64,000 bases of DNA from Thermotogaceae bacterium. Lineage in GTDB: Bacteria > Thermotogota > Thermotogae > B21-G9 > HyVt-16. The notes below the pieces were generated by a model, which saw nothing but the letters and a program-made list of their open reading frames with translations, did no database searches and was not told where the DNA came from. The stretch covers positions 1-64,000 of the forward strand of contig JARRBB010000012.1 in the NCBI GenBank assembly GCA_029981435.1, written 5' to 3'. Positions 8,375 through 17,550 of this stretch are shown piece by piece. How positions within the stretch are numbered: position 1 is the stretch's first letter; every line of letters begins with the position of its first letter. A program made the translations under genes and the position numbers.

Positions 8375-10087
8375 ATGCTCAGACCTCAGCATAATGGAAT
8401 TAGAAACGTTTATGATCTCAGTGGGATATGGGAGCTTGAAGTTAAAGGAAGAAAAAGGCCTATAACTGTTCCTGCAAGCTGGAATGAGCAGTATCAGGAT
8501 CTTTGCTATGAAGAGGGACCTGTCGTTTACAAGAAATTTTTCTATGTACCTGCAGACTTTAGAGGCAAAAAAATCAGGATTTATTTTGGAGCTGTGAACA
8601 CTGACTGTATTGTTTATGTGAATGGAAATAAAGTGGCGGAGAATCATATAGGTTATCTTCCTTTTGAGGCAGACATAACTGATTTTACAAGATTTGGAGA
8701 AGAAAATATTCTTGAAGTGAAAGTGGAAAACCATTTAAAAACCGGTTCATTTCCAGCAGGAAAGACACCTCCCAAAGACCTACTTATAGGTTCACCAGAT
8801 AGTTTTCCAGCAACTAACTTTGATTTCTTCCCATATGGTGGAATCATAAGAAATGTAAATTTAGAAGTTTGTAATCTTGAGAAAATAACAGATGTATCTG
8901 TTGACACAAGCACCTCAAAACCAGAGAAAAGACTTGGAATTGTGAAGTTAAATGTCAAGGTTTCTGAAAGCTCTATTGGAAAGATTCTCGAAATAGAATT
9001 AGCTTCTAAGAAAAAAGAAATAGAGATTGTGAAAGATTCTATCGATACCGAATTCAAAATAGAGAACGTAAGATTCTGGCGATTGAATGCCCCATATCTT
9101 TATAAGTTAAAGCTTAAAATAAAGGATAGTGAAAAGCTTCTTGATTATTATGAACTCAAGATAGGTATAAGAACCATCGAATGGGATGAAAAAAAGTTGT
9201 ATCTGAACAAAGAACCAATTTTCCTGAAAGGTTTTGGAAAACATGAAGAGTTTCCTATACTTGGACAGGGTACTTTTTATCCAATGATGATAAAAGACTT
9301 CAGTTTACTGAAATGGATTGGAGCCAATTCATTCAGAACCTCGCATTATCCATACAGTGAAGAGTGGCTCGATCTTGCAGATGAGCTTGGAATATTGGTG
9401 ATAGATGAAGCACCACATGTTGGCGTAACCAGATATCATTACAATCCAGAAACAGAAAAGTTAGCAGTCGACAATGTGAAACGAATGATAGAGAGGGATA
9501 AAAATCACCCATCGGTTATTATGTGGAGTGTTGCAAATGAACCTGAATCTAATCATCCAGATGCTGAAAGTTTTTTCAAAGCACTTTATGAAACTGCGAA
9601 GCAGTTGGATAAAACCAGGCCAATTACTTTAGTGAGTTGTTTGGACCAGCCTGATGCTAGAACAAGAGACGTAGCATTGAAATACTTTGATATAGTTAGC
9701 ATCAACAGATACTACGGTTGGTATATCTTTCAAGGTAGAATCGATGAAGGTTTGAAAGCCTTAGATAAAGATGTAGAAGAACTTTATCAGAGGCACAAAA
9801 AACCAGTGGTAGTAACAGAATTTGGAGCAGATGCGATAAGTGGATATCACTATGATCCACCACAGATGTTTTCAGAGGAATATCAAGCTGAGTTAGTGGA
9901 AAAAACGATAAAACTTCTGAGAGAAAAAGATTTCATTGTTGGTATTCATGTTTGGGCATTTGCTGATTTCAAAACTCCACAAAATATTAGAAGACCAATA
10001 TACAACCATAAAGGTGTTTTTACGAGAACCAGAGAACCCAAATTGACTGCTCATGTTTTACGTAAGTTTTGGAATAATGCTTTTTGA
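8375..10087 (+). CDS. uidA: Beta-glucuronidase, GH2
   Basis: A 570-aa GH2 enzyme hydrolysing beta-D-glucuronides to free glucuronate. A jelly-roll domain (about 1-170, including FFPYGGIIRNVNLEV) and an immunoglobulin-like domain (170-270) precede the TIM barrel. The acid/base glutamate is E389 in the N-E-P motif, and the nucleophile is E482 in VVTEFGAD. Near the C terminus N544 and K546 form the N-x-K pair that binds the glucuronate carboxylate in E. coli GUS, which separates this enzyme from beta-galactosidases. No signal peptide is visible, so it is cytoplasmic. RBS GGGAGGA precedes the ATG. Partner genes are the GH4 enzyme before it and an ABC sugar importer after it. Confidence 0.92.
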   Translation: MLRPQHNGIRNVYDLSGIWELEVKGRKRPITVPASWNEQYQDLCYEEGPVVYKKFFYVPADFRGKKIRIYFGAVNTDCIVYVNGNKVAENHIGYLPFEADITDFTRFGEENILEVKVENHLKTGSFPAGKTPPKDLLIGSPDSFPATNFDFFPYGGIIRNVNLEVCNLEKITDVSVDTSTSKPEKRLGIVKLNVKVSESSIGKILEIELASKKKEIEIVKDSIDTEFKIENVRFWRLNAPYLYKLKLKIKDSEKLLDYYELKIGIRTIEWDEKKLYLNKEPIFLKGFGKHEEFPILGQGTFYPMMIKDFSLLKWIGANSFRTSHYPYSEEWLDLADELGILVIDEAPHVGVTRYHYNPETEKLAVDNVKRMIERDKNHPSVIMWSVANEPESNHPDAESFFKALYETAKQLDKTRPITLVSCLDQPDARTRDVALKYFDIVSINRYYGWYIFQGRIDEGLKALDKDVEELYQRHKKPVVVTEFGADAISGYHYDPPQMFSEEYQAELVEKTIKLLREKDFIVGIHVWAFADFKTPQNIRRPIYNHKGVFTRTREPKLTAHVLRKFWNNAF

Positions 10088-10106
10088 ATCTGGTTTTAAA
10101 CCAGAT
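10088..10106. promoter_or_regulatory. Perfect inverted repeat before the ABC importer genes
   Basis: Nine-base arms ATCTGGTTT and AAACCAGAT flank a single T directly after the beta-glucuronidase stop. One central base is too short for a hairpin with all nine pairs, so a protein-binding operator is as likely as an RNA stem. Confidence 0.4.
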
Positions 10107-10136
10107 AACTAAAATTATTAAGGGAGGGGATTTTTT

Positions 10137-11414
10137 ATGAAGCGGCATTTAGTAGTGTTAGTTGCTGTACTGATACTATCATTCGTTGCAGGTGCAGTGA
10201 AATTAAGCATGTATGTCGGCGATGAAACCATGGCCAGAGTAATGAAGACTGTTACGGAAGCATACGTTAAGGAGAATCCAGCTGTAGAATTCGATATCAT
10301 TGCTCTTCCGTATTATGGTGGTTTCATGCAGAAAGTTTCTTTGTCAATAATGAGTGGAGATGTTCCAGATTTAATCCAGGTTACAACAGCCTACGCACCC
10401 CAAGTAAAAGAATATTTGCTAAACTTAACACCTGACATTGAAAAAGCTCTTGGAATGACATCAAAAGATTATTTAAGCTCAATCTTTGACGTTACAAGTG
10501 TTTACATGACGCAAGAAGATGAAATTAAACTTATTCCATTGGAATTCACCATAACCGGAATTTGGGTAAACAAAGATATGTTTGAAAAAGCAGGAATAAA
10601 ATACCCCCCAACAGGCGGAAAAGATGAGCCTTGGACTTGGGAAGAGTTCAAAGATTTACTGGGAAAAGTAAAAAAAGCAAACAGAATACCCTATGCGCTT
10701 TCATTCGATTATTCGGCAGACAGGTTCTTCAATTACCTTGCTCTCTGGAATGTGAAAGTCTTAGAAGACGACACAAGTTTTGTTCTCGATAAATATCCAG
10801 AAGCTGTAAAGGCAATAGAGGAATTTATAGATTTGTTTAAGAAAAATCTTGTTCCAAAAGCTGAGTGGTTGAGTGGTCAAAGTGCTCAACAAGATTTCTT
10901 TGGTGGCAGAACAGCGGCATATTGGTCTGGAAGCTGGCAATGTAAAAATGCACTTGACATGATGAAGGAAACAAACAAAAACTTCGATGTGGCTTATGTT
11001 CCGATGATGAAAGATTGGTTTGGTGTTCCTGGAGGTAGTTTCTTGGGAGCTTTCAAGACTGGTGACAAGGAGAAAGAAGCCGAAGCCAAGAAATTCATAA
11101 CTTGGCTGGCTAATAAAGATAAAGGATATGCTGTTTTCTTAAAGGAAGGTCTATATCTTACTGCGTATAAAAATCATGTAGTTGATTATGGAATACCCGA
11201 ATTCAACAAATGGGCAAACGAAGTTTTCTCGAAGCTTGGTGAGCGTTCACCAGTATGGACAGCAACGACCAGAGCGAACGTTATTTGGAGCAAACTTTAT
11301 GATGTAGTAAGAAAGCAGCTGGCTTTAGGAATAACCGGAGAAGTTACCGCAAAAGAAATTGTTAATAATCTCAAAAATGAATACGAAAAAATAATTTCTG
11401 AAACATCTAAATAA
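10137..11414 (+). CDS. Extracellular sugar-binding protein of a CUT1 ABC transporter
   Basis: A 425-aa solute-binding protein (family 1, MalE/UgpB-like). A signal peptide of about 20 residues (MKRHLVVLVAVLILSFVAGA) is followed by a two-lobe binding fold with VPDLIQVTT-like and WTWEEFKDLL segments and an aromatic-rich C lobe. It presents an oligosaccharide or glycoside to the two MalF/MalG-type permeases downstream. No ATPase is encoded nearby, so a shared MsmX/MalK-type ATPase from elsewhere is expected. Its location right after two glucuronidases suggests glucuronide or glucurono-oligosaccharide ligands (inference). The gene is followed by a long hairpin. Confidence 0.9.
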   Translation: MKRHLVVLVAVLILSFVAGAVKLSMYVGDETMARVMKTVTEAYVKENPAVEFDIIALPYYGGFMQKVSLSIMSGDVPDLIQVTTAYAPQVKEYLLNLTPDIEKALGMTSKDYLSSIFDVTSVYMTQEDEIKLIPLEFTITGIWVNKDMFEKAGIKYPPTGGKDEPWTWEEFKDLLGKVKKANRIPYALSFDYSADRFFNYLALWNVKVLEDDTSFVLDKYPEAVKAIEEFIDLFKKNLVPKAEWLSGQSAQQDFFGGRTAAYWSGSWQCKNALDMMKETNKNFDVAYVPMMKDWFGVPGGSFLGAFKTGDKEKEAEAKKFITWLANKDKGYAVFLKEGLYLTAYKNHVVDYGIPEFNKWANEVFSKLGERSPVWTATTRANVIWSKLYDVVRKQLALGITGEVTAKEIVNNLKNEYEKIISETSK

Positions 11415-11420
11415 ATTTTA

Positions 11421-11455
11421 ATAACAAGCCATCCTGCAAAAGGATGGCTTGTTAT
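11421..11455 (+). terminator. Hairpin between binding-protein and permease genes
   Basis: Long complementary arms (ATAACAAGCCATCCT and AGGATGGCTTGTTAT) enclose a short loop. The T tract is weak, so partial termination or mRNA protection of the binding-protein message is more likely than a complete stop. Confidence 0.75.
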
Positions 11456-11479
11456 TTAATATAAAGGAGTGCACACGGT

Positions 11480-12346
11480 ATGAGAAGTGGTAATATAAAT
11501 ATTGTCAAAAATAGATTCGTTTTTGTGATACCTGGTTTGATCCTCTTTACTTTATTTGCCTTGATTCCTATTTTTTCGGTTTTTGTTATGGGGTTTACAT
11601 CGTGGGATTTACTTCATCCTATAAAATTTGTAGGATTAAGGAACTTCAAGAATATGCTTCATGATAAGTGGTTTTGGAATTCCATATTAGTTTCATTTAA
11701 ATTCATGGGAATTTCTGTTCCGTTGATATTTGTTTTGTCATTAGCGCTCGCACTTGCCCTATATAAAGAAGACAGATTTTCCAGAATTTTCAGAGCCTTC
11801 TTTTATTGGCCCTATATGATACCAGCAGTTGTTGGAGGTACTATGTGGAAGTGGCTTCTTTCATATGACACCGGGTTGCTGAATTATATACTTTTAAAAT
11901 TGGGGTTAGAACCGATTTCATGGCTTGAGGAATCTACAAATGCTCTAATTTCAGTCTCTATAGCACAAGTTTGGATATTAGCAGGTTTTATGATGATGAT
12001 ATTTATAACAGGTTTGCAGAATATACCAAGTGAATATCAAGAAGCCGCATTTGTAGACGGAGCAACCAAATGGCAAGTTTTCTGGTATGTAATATTTCCG
12101 TTGCTTAAAAATACAAACATTCTGGTTTTAATAGTTTCAATTGCATATTGTTTTAGAAGTTTTACAATTGTTTACATAATGACAACTGGTGGTCCTGGTT
12201 ATGCAACTACGGTTGCTCCATTGTATATATATCAAAGGGCTTTTACCGAATACAGAATTGGTTATGCTTCTGCTTTATCTGCAGTGGTTTTAATAATTGC
12301 TCTTGTGATTGCCTTGATAGTTCTAAGAGTTAGAAAATCAGACTAA
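11480..12346 (+). CDS. Sugar ABC transporter permease, MalF type
   Basis: A 288-aa inner-membrane protein with six predicted transmembrane segments. The EAA loop that contacts the ATPase reads EYQEAAFVDGATKWQVFWYV near residue 190. It pairs with the MalG-type permease 19 bases downstream. RBS AAGGAG precedes the ATG. Part of the importer that accompanies the glucuronidase genes. Confidence 0.92.
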   Translation: MRSGNINIVKNRFVFVIPGLILFTLFALIPIFSVFVMGFTSWDLLHPIKFVGLRNFKNMLHDKWFWNSILVSFKFMGISVPLIFVLSLALALALYKEDRFSRIFRAFFYWPYMIPAVVGGTMWKWLLSYDTGLLNYILLKLGLEPISWLEESTNALISVSIAQVWILAGFMMMIFITGLQNIPSEYQEAAFVDGATKWQVFWYVIFPLLKNTNILVLIVSIAYCFRSFTIVYIMTTGGPGYATTVAPLYIYQRAFTEYRIGYASALSAVVLIIALVIALIVLRVRKSD

Positions 12347-12364
12347 ACAGGAGGAACATAATTT

Positions 12365-13165
12365 ATGCTTAGGAAAACATTCATAATAATTTTAGTTATA
12401 ATTTTTATGCTCCCAGTATTTTGGTCAGTTATTTCATCATTCAAAAGTATAAGCGAAATTTATAATTATCCACCAACAGTATTTCCAAGTAAAATATCTT
12501 TTGAAGGATACTTAAGGGTTTTCAAAGATTATAATTTCATGACATATTTAAATAACACATTGTTTGTGGCTGTAATTGCAACGGTGATAACAGTTTTGGT
12601 TTGTATTATGACAGGATATGGATTAGCAAAAGGTAGCTTCCCTGGTAAACAGCTTTTAACTAATGCAATGTTAACAACTTTATTCATAACTGCTCAAATA
12701 ATGATGGTGCCTCTTTTCATAGTTATAAAGAAATTGGAATTGGTTAACAGCCTTTGGGGATTGATAATTCCCGCTGTTTATACCCCGACAGGAACTTTTA
12801 CTGCTATTCAATATATGAAAGATATTCCAGATGAACTAATGGAAAGTGCTAAAATAGATGGTGCTAACGAATGGCAAATTTTTTGGAAAATCATTATGCC
12901 CTTATCTAAGCCTTTAGTAGCAGCTTTAGCAATCTTTTCATTCACCTGGCGATGGAACGATTTTATTTTACCTTTAATAGTTATAAACGATAGCAAACTT
13001 TACACTATTCAGCTTGCGTTATCAAGTCTCCAGGGTCAGTATAGTATTCCTTGGAATGCAATAATGGCCTTCTCAACTTTAGCAATAGTACCAACACTGG
13101 TGATATTTTTGTTGTTCCAGAAGCTTTTTATGAGAGGCCTTATGGCTGGAGGGTTGAAGTATTAA
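12365..13165 (+). CDS. Sugar ABC transporter permease, MalG type
   Basis: A 266-aa permease with six transmembrane segments and an EAA loop (ELMESAKIDGANEWQIFW) near residue 160. It forms a heterodimer with the preceding permease. RBS AGGAGG precedes the ATG. The C terminus FMRGLMAGGLKY is typical of the family. No ATPase gene follows; the next gene begins a TRAP system, so the ABC set is complete only with a shared ATPase encoded elsewhere. Confidence 0.92.
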   Translation: MLRKTFIIILVIIFMLPVFWSVISSFKSISEIYNYPPTVFPSKISFEGYLRVFKDYNFMTYLNNTLFVAVIATVITVLVCIMTGYGLAKGSFPGKQLLTNAMLTTLFITAQIMMVPLFIVIKKLELVNSLWGLIIPAVYTPTGTFTAIQYMKDIPDELMESAKIDGANEWQIFWKIIMPLSKPLVAALAIFSFTWRWNDFILPLIVINDSKLYTIQLALSSLQGQYSIPWNAIMAFSTLAIVPTLVIFLLFQKLFMRGLMAGGLKY

Positions 13166-13202
13166 GGAGATTTACAAATTTTTATAAGGGAGGTGTTTAA
13201 AA

Positions 13203-14162
13203 ATGAGGAAGTTCTTAGTAGTTCTTGTTTTATTAGTAATTGGTACTATGTTTCTTTTTGCAGGTCCGATAATATTAAGAGCTGCTGATGATCATGCTGA
13301 GGGATATCCAACAGTAGAAGGATTAAAAGTTATGGCAAGAGTTATCGAAGTTATGACAAACGGAAAATACAAGGTGGAAATTTATCCAAGCGCACAGCTG
13401 GGTTCAGAGAAAGAGACAGTTGAACAAACAATACTTGGTGCAATCGATATCAACAGAGTTTCTATTTCACCAATAGTAGCCTTTTATGAACCAATGGGCG
13501 TCTTTTCGATGCCGTATCTTTTCAGAGATCAGGAACACATGTGGAAAGTTCTCGAGGGGTCTATTGGTGAAGAACTTTTAAAAGGGCTTGAAGAAGTAGG
13601 GCTTGTTGGTCTCTGTTATTACGATGCAGGTGCGAGAAGCTTTTACACGGTAAAAAAACCCGTACTTAAACCTGAAGACCTCAAAGGTATGAAGATAAGG
13701 GTACAAAAAAATCCAGTTATGATCAACCTGATGAAAGTGCTTGGTGCTTCACCTGTTCCGATGGCTTTCGAAGAAGTGTATACAGCTCTTCAAACAGGCG
13801 TTATAGACGGTGCTGAAAACAATCCACCAAGTTATTATGAAACAAGACATTTTGAAGTAGCTAAATATTACAGTTTAGATGGTCATACAAGAATACCGGA
13901 AGTTGTTGTTGTTTCAAAAGTTCTTTGGGATCAGTTAACCCCTGAAGAAAAAATAATTTTCAAGACAGCGGCTATAGCATCAGTTGAGTACGAGAAACTT
14001 CTCTGGAATCAATGGGAAGAAAAAGCTATGAAGGCTGTTCAAGAAGGTGGAGCACAGATATTCTACCCTGATGTTACTCTTTTCCAAAAGGCGGTTCAAC
14101 CATTGTACGATCAGTATCCACAGTATAAAGAACTAATAGAGAAAATACAGGCAGTTAAATAA
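13203..14162 (+). CDS. TRAP transporter substrate-binding protein, DctP type
   Basis: A 319-aa secreted binding protein. A signal peptide of about 20 residues is followed by the DctP fold with IYPSAQLGSEKE near residue 60. The conserved arginine that forms a salt bridge to the ligand carboxylate is in LKGMKIRVQ, followed by EEVYTALQTGVIDGAENNP. TRAP systems import carboxylates on a sodium gradient, and hexuronates are common ligands. Its neighbours (beta-glucuronidase, IolB-family protein, UxaE) favour glucuronate or galacturonate as ligand; this is inferred. A hairpin separates it from the small permease gene. Confidence 0.9.
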   Translation: MRKFLVVLVLLVIGTMFLFAGPIILRAADDHAEGYPTVEGLKVMARVIEVMTNGKYKVEIYPSAQLGSEKETVEQTILGAIDINRVSISPIVAFYEPMGVFSMPYLFRDQEHMWKVLEGSIGEELLKGLEEVGLVGLCYYDAGARSFYTVKKPVLKPEDLKGMKIRVQKNPVMINLMKVLGASPVPMAFEEVYTALQTGVIDGAENNPPSYYETRHFEVAKYYSLDGHTRIPEVVVVSKVLWDQLTPEEKIIFKTAAIASVEYEKLLWNQWEEKAMKAVQEGGAQIFYPDVTLFQKAVQPLYDQYPQYKELIEKIQAVK

Positions 14163-14170
14163 TTCGAATT

Positions 14171-14200
14171 AATAACCCGGGGGTACTCCTCCGGGTTATT
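14171..14200 (+). terminator. Hairpin between DctP and DctQ genes
   Basis: AATAACCCGG and CCGGGTTATT arms enclose a short loop immediately after dctP. No poly-T follows, and the next RBS (GGAGGA) lies within 15 bases, so it probably tunes expression or protects the upstream message. Confidence 0.65.
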
Positions 14201-14215
14201 GAAGGAGGAAAAGTT

Positions 14216-14698
14216 ATGAAGTTTCTCAATAAAATTTCAGAGATTTTGGAGAAAATCATAACTTATTTTGCTATAAGTGGTCTTGCCTTTATGTTGATTA
14301 TTATTTTTTATCAGGTTGTTGCAAGATATATTTTCAACAATCCACCAACTTGGTCTGAAGAACTTGCACTTCTTGTAATGATATGGATATCGCTTCTTGG
14401 AGCAGGTATAGGCTTCCGTAAGGAAATACATATGAAAGTTGAGCTTTTTATAAATCTGTTTCCTAATTGGCTTAGAAAGATTCTCGAAATAGTAGTTTTG
14501 ATACTCTTAGGTTATTTTGGATATATGATGACAAAGTACAGTTACATCTTATCGATAAGACTACCAAATAAAATGCCGGCAACGGGGATACCTGTCTGGT
14601 GGATGTATATTCCCGCTATGATATGTGGAATTTTGATAATATTCAGTGTAGTAATAAGAATAACGGTTGATTTGATTTTTGGGGGAGAAAGAAAATGA
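14216..14698 (+). CDS. TRAP transporter small permease, DctQ type
   Basis: A 160-aa membrane protein with four transmembrane helices. It has the DctQ signature region around residues 45-65 (PPTWSEELALLVMIW, then GAGIGFRKEIHM). It supports assembly of the large permease, whose ATG overlaps this stop codon. RBS GGAGGAAA is well placed. Confidence 0.88.
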   Translation: MKFLNKISEILEKIITYFAISGLAFMLIIIFYQVVARYIFNNPPTWSEELALLVMIWISLLGAGIGFRKEIHMKVELFINLFPNWLRKILEIVVLILLGYFGYMMTKYSYILSIRLPNKMPATGIPVWWMYIPAMICGILIIFSVVIRITVDLIFGGERK

Positions 14699-16095
14699 AA
14701 ATAAGAATAAAAATTCCATCTTTATTGACTTTGATAGTTATTATTATACTAACTGCAATTATTCTTTCGCTTTTTCTGAAACTCCCTTTCACTCGAAACA
14801 TTTCTCGAAATGATGCAGGAACGACTATTTTACTTTCAACATTCTTTTTAACGATATTAAAGGGTATGCCTGTATCGGTTTCTCTTGGATTGTCTTCACT
14901 TTTAACTGCTTTTTATTTAAGACTGCCAGCGATGGTTATATTTCAAAGAATAAGTGCCGGTATAAATTCTTTTTCACTTATAGCGATTCCTTTCTTCATA
15001 CTTGCAGGCCAAATAATGGCTGATGGTGGTATAGCTCAAAAAATAGTTGAATTTTCAAATATATTGGTTGGAAGGATAAGAGGCGGGCTTGCTATGGTCA
15101 ACATAGTAGCAAGTATGTTTTTTGGTGGGGTTTCAGGTTCATCGGTAGCAGATACTTCATCAATTGGCGCTTTGTTGATACCTATGATGGTTAAAGAAGG
15201 TTACGATAGAGAATTTTCAGTTGCAGTTACTATCACTTCTTCAACACAAGGGATAATAATACCACCGAGTCATAACATGATAATTTATTCACTTGCAGCC
15301 GGAGGAGTTTCCATTGGTGCGTTGTTTATGGCGGGTTATATTCCCGGGATAATGGTTGGAATTGCACAGATGATCGTTGCATACATAATATCAAAGAAAC
15401 GAAATTATCCAGTGGCTGGTAAGGTAGGTTTTAAAGAAGCTTTGAAAATAACAAGAGACTCAATACTTGGTCTTTTAGTTGGATTAATAATAATCCTTGG
15501 TATAATCCTTGGAATATTTACTGCAACTGAAGCTTCTGTTGTTGCAGCGGTCTACGCGTTGATAATAACCATGTTCGTTTACAAAACTATGGGATTAAAA
15601 AAACTAATAGAAGTTTTCAAAAGCGCTTCAATAACAATTGCAATGGTTTTATTCCTAATAGCCAATGCATCAGCCTTTGGTTATTTGATGGCATATTTGA
15701 GAATACCGACTACTATTGCCCAGGCACTTTTGAGTGTTACAACTAATAAATACCTTTTGATGTTGTTGATAAATGGGGTTCTTTTATTACTTGGAATGAT
15801 AATGGACATGGCCCCCTTAATATTGATAGTTACTCCTATACTTCTTCCGATTGTTACCAAATTTGGATGGTCACCTATTCAATTTGGAATAATATTAATG
15901 CTGAACCTCTCAATAGGTCTTTGCACTCCACCGGTTGGTAACACCTTGTTCGTTGGTTGTGCCGTGGGAAAAACAACCATTGAAAAAACTGTAAAAGCTA
16001 TGTGGCCTTTTTATATTGCCATGATTATTATTCTCTTACTTGTTACTTATATACCTTGGTTTACAATGTTTTTAGGTAGCATATTTGAAAGATAA
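14695..16095 (+). CDS. TRAP transporter large permease, DctM type
   Basis: A 466-aa sodium-coupled transporter subunit with more than ten transmembrane helices. It has DctM signatures such as IAIPFFILAGQIMADGG and the GGVSGSSVADTSSIG stretch near residue 150. It is about 35 residues longer at the N terminus than the second DctM in this window (32679-33962), with an added hydrophobic segment. It is translationally coupled to the DctQ gene by a 4-base overlap and followed by the 6-phosphogluconate dehydrogenase gene. Confidence 0.92.
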   Translation: MKIRIKIPSLLTLIVIIILTAIILSLFLKLPFTRNISRNDAGTTILLSTFFLTILKGMPVSVSLGLSSLLTAFYLRLPAMVIFQRISAGINSFSLIAIPFFILAGQIMADGGIAQKIVEFSNILVGRIRGGLAMVNIVASMFFGGVSGSSVADTSSIGALLIPMMVKEGYDREFSVAVTITSSTQGIIIPPSHNMIIYSLAAGGVSIGALFMAGYIPGIMVGIAQMIVAYIISKKRNYPVAGKVGFKEALKITRDSILGLLVGLIIILGIILGIFTATEASVVAAVYALIITMFVYKTMGLKKLIEVFKSASITIAMVLFLIANASAFGYLMAYLRIPTTIAQALLSVTTNKYLLMLLINGVLLLLGMIMDMAPLILIVTPILLPIVTKFGWSPIQFGIILMLNLSIGLCTPPVGNTLFVGCAVGKTTIEKTVKAMWPFYIAMIIILLLVTYIPWFTMFLGSIFER

Positions 16096-16120
16096 ACTTA
16101 TAATCTGGAGGTGGGTTATC

Positions 16121-17530
16121 TTGAAAGCTGATATAGGTTTAATAGGTCTTGCAGTTATGGGACAAAATTTGGCACTGAATATAGCTCGTAAGGGGTATAA
16201 TGTTGCCGTTTACAACAGAAGCCCGAAAAGAACTGAAGATTTGTTGAAAAGGGTTAAAGATGAAAAAATAACGCCCGCTTATGAGCTGAAAGAATTTATA
16301 GATTCGTTGCAAAAACCAAGGAAGATAATATTGATGGTTAAAGCTGGGAACCCTGTTGATCAGATGATAGAACAACTTTTGCCTTATTTAGAAAAGGGAG
16401 ATTTGATAATCGACGGTGGAAATTCACATTATTTGGATACAAATCGAAGATTGAAAGAATTGTCTGAAAAAGGGATTCTTTTTCTTGGAATGGGTGTGTC
16501 AGGTGGTGAATATGGCGCTCTTCATGGTCCATCTTTGATGCCGGGTGGAAGTAAAGAGGCATACGAAATGGTGGAAGAAATCTTGTTGAAAATAGCTGCA
16601 AAGAGCGATGAAGGTCCTTGCTGTACATATGTTGGTAATACTTCCGCTGGTCACTTTGTTAAAATGGTTCATAATGGTATCGAATACGCAATAATGCAGG
16701 CTATTGCAGAAACCTATGATATCATGAGAAAAATTCTGAAGATGGATGTAAAAGAAATAGGAGATGTCTTTGAAAACTGGAACAAAGGAGAATTAAATTC
16801 TTTCTTGATAGAAATTACATACAAAATTATGCGTAAGATAGATGAAGAAACAGGCAAACCGTTAGTTAATTTAATACTGGACAAAGCGGAGCAAAAAGGA
16901 ACAGGGAAATGGACAGCTCAAGCAGCTCTTGATCTTGGGATACCTACACCATCACTGAATTTTGCTTTAATCGCCAGAGTAATTTCTAATTTTAAAGAGG
17001 ATAGAGTAAATTTGTCTAAGATTTTTGAAAAAAGAATCCTATCTGTTTCCATTGATAAAGTAAGATTATTAGAAGACCTCGAAAAAGCTTTACTGTTTTC
17101 CATTTTCATATCTTTTTCACAGGGATTATGGCTTATTTCGCAGGCATCGGATACTTACGATTATGGGATAAATCTCTCAGAAGTTACAAGGATTTGGAAG
17201 AATGGTTGTATAATACGTGCGAAAATGTTAGATTTTTTAAAAAATATATTGGAAGAAGATAAATCGAATGTCTACCTTTTGAAAAGTGAAAAGGCCCTTT
17301 CTTTTCTAAAAGAAAAAGTTGATTCTGTTATCAATGTTACAGAGGTAGCAAGAAAATTTTGGGTGCCAACCCCTGTTCTAAACTCCTCACTTGACTTTTT
17401 ATTTAGTATGATTGAAAGAAATCTTCCGGCAAATTTAATACAGGCCCAAAGAGATTTCTTTGGTGCTCATACATTTGAAAGGATAGACAAAGAAGGTATT
17501 TTTCACGTCGAATGGATCGAGTTGGATTGA
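16121..17530 (+). CDS. gnd: 6-phosphogluconate dehydrogenase, decarboxylating
   Basis: A 469-aa enzyme that oxidises 6-phosphogluconate to ribulose 5-phosphate and CO2. The start is TTG at 16121, preceded by GGAGGTGGG. An ATG at 16085 lies inside the end of dctM and adds residues that do not fit the family. Visible motifs are the Rossmann start IGLAVMGQNLALN with an NRS cofactor turn, GVSGGEYGALHGPSLMPGG, and the catalytic KMVHNGIEYAIMQ. Length matches the full bacterial family. It would connect gluconate entering through the kinase at 28853 with the pentose phosphate route. T. maritima likewise keeps gnd in its hexuronate cluster. Confidence 0.93.
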   Translation: MKADIGLIGLAVMGQNLALNIARKGYNVAVYNRSPKRTEDLLKRVKDEKITPAYELKEFIDSLQKPRKIILMVKAGNPVDQMIEQLLPYLEKGDLIIDGGNSHYLDTNRRLKELSEKGILFLGMGVSGGEYGALHGPSLMPGGSKEAYEMVEEILLKIAAKSDEGPCCTYVGNTSAGHFVKMVHNGIEYAIMQAIAETYDIMRKILKMDVKEIGDVFENWNKGELNSFLIEITYKIMRKIDEETGKPLVNLILDKAEQKGTGKWTAQAALDLGIPTPSLNFALIARVISNFKEDRVNLSKIFEKRILSVSIDKVRLLEDLEKALLFSIFISFSQGLWLISQASDTYDYGINLSEVTRIWKNGCIIRAKMLDFLKNILEEDKSNVYLLKSEKALSFLKEKVDSVINVTEVARKFWVPTPVLNSSLDFLFSMIERNLPANLIQAQRDFFGAHTFERIDKEGIFHVEWIELD

Positions 17531-17550
17531 AAACGAGGAGGTGTAATTTT

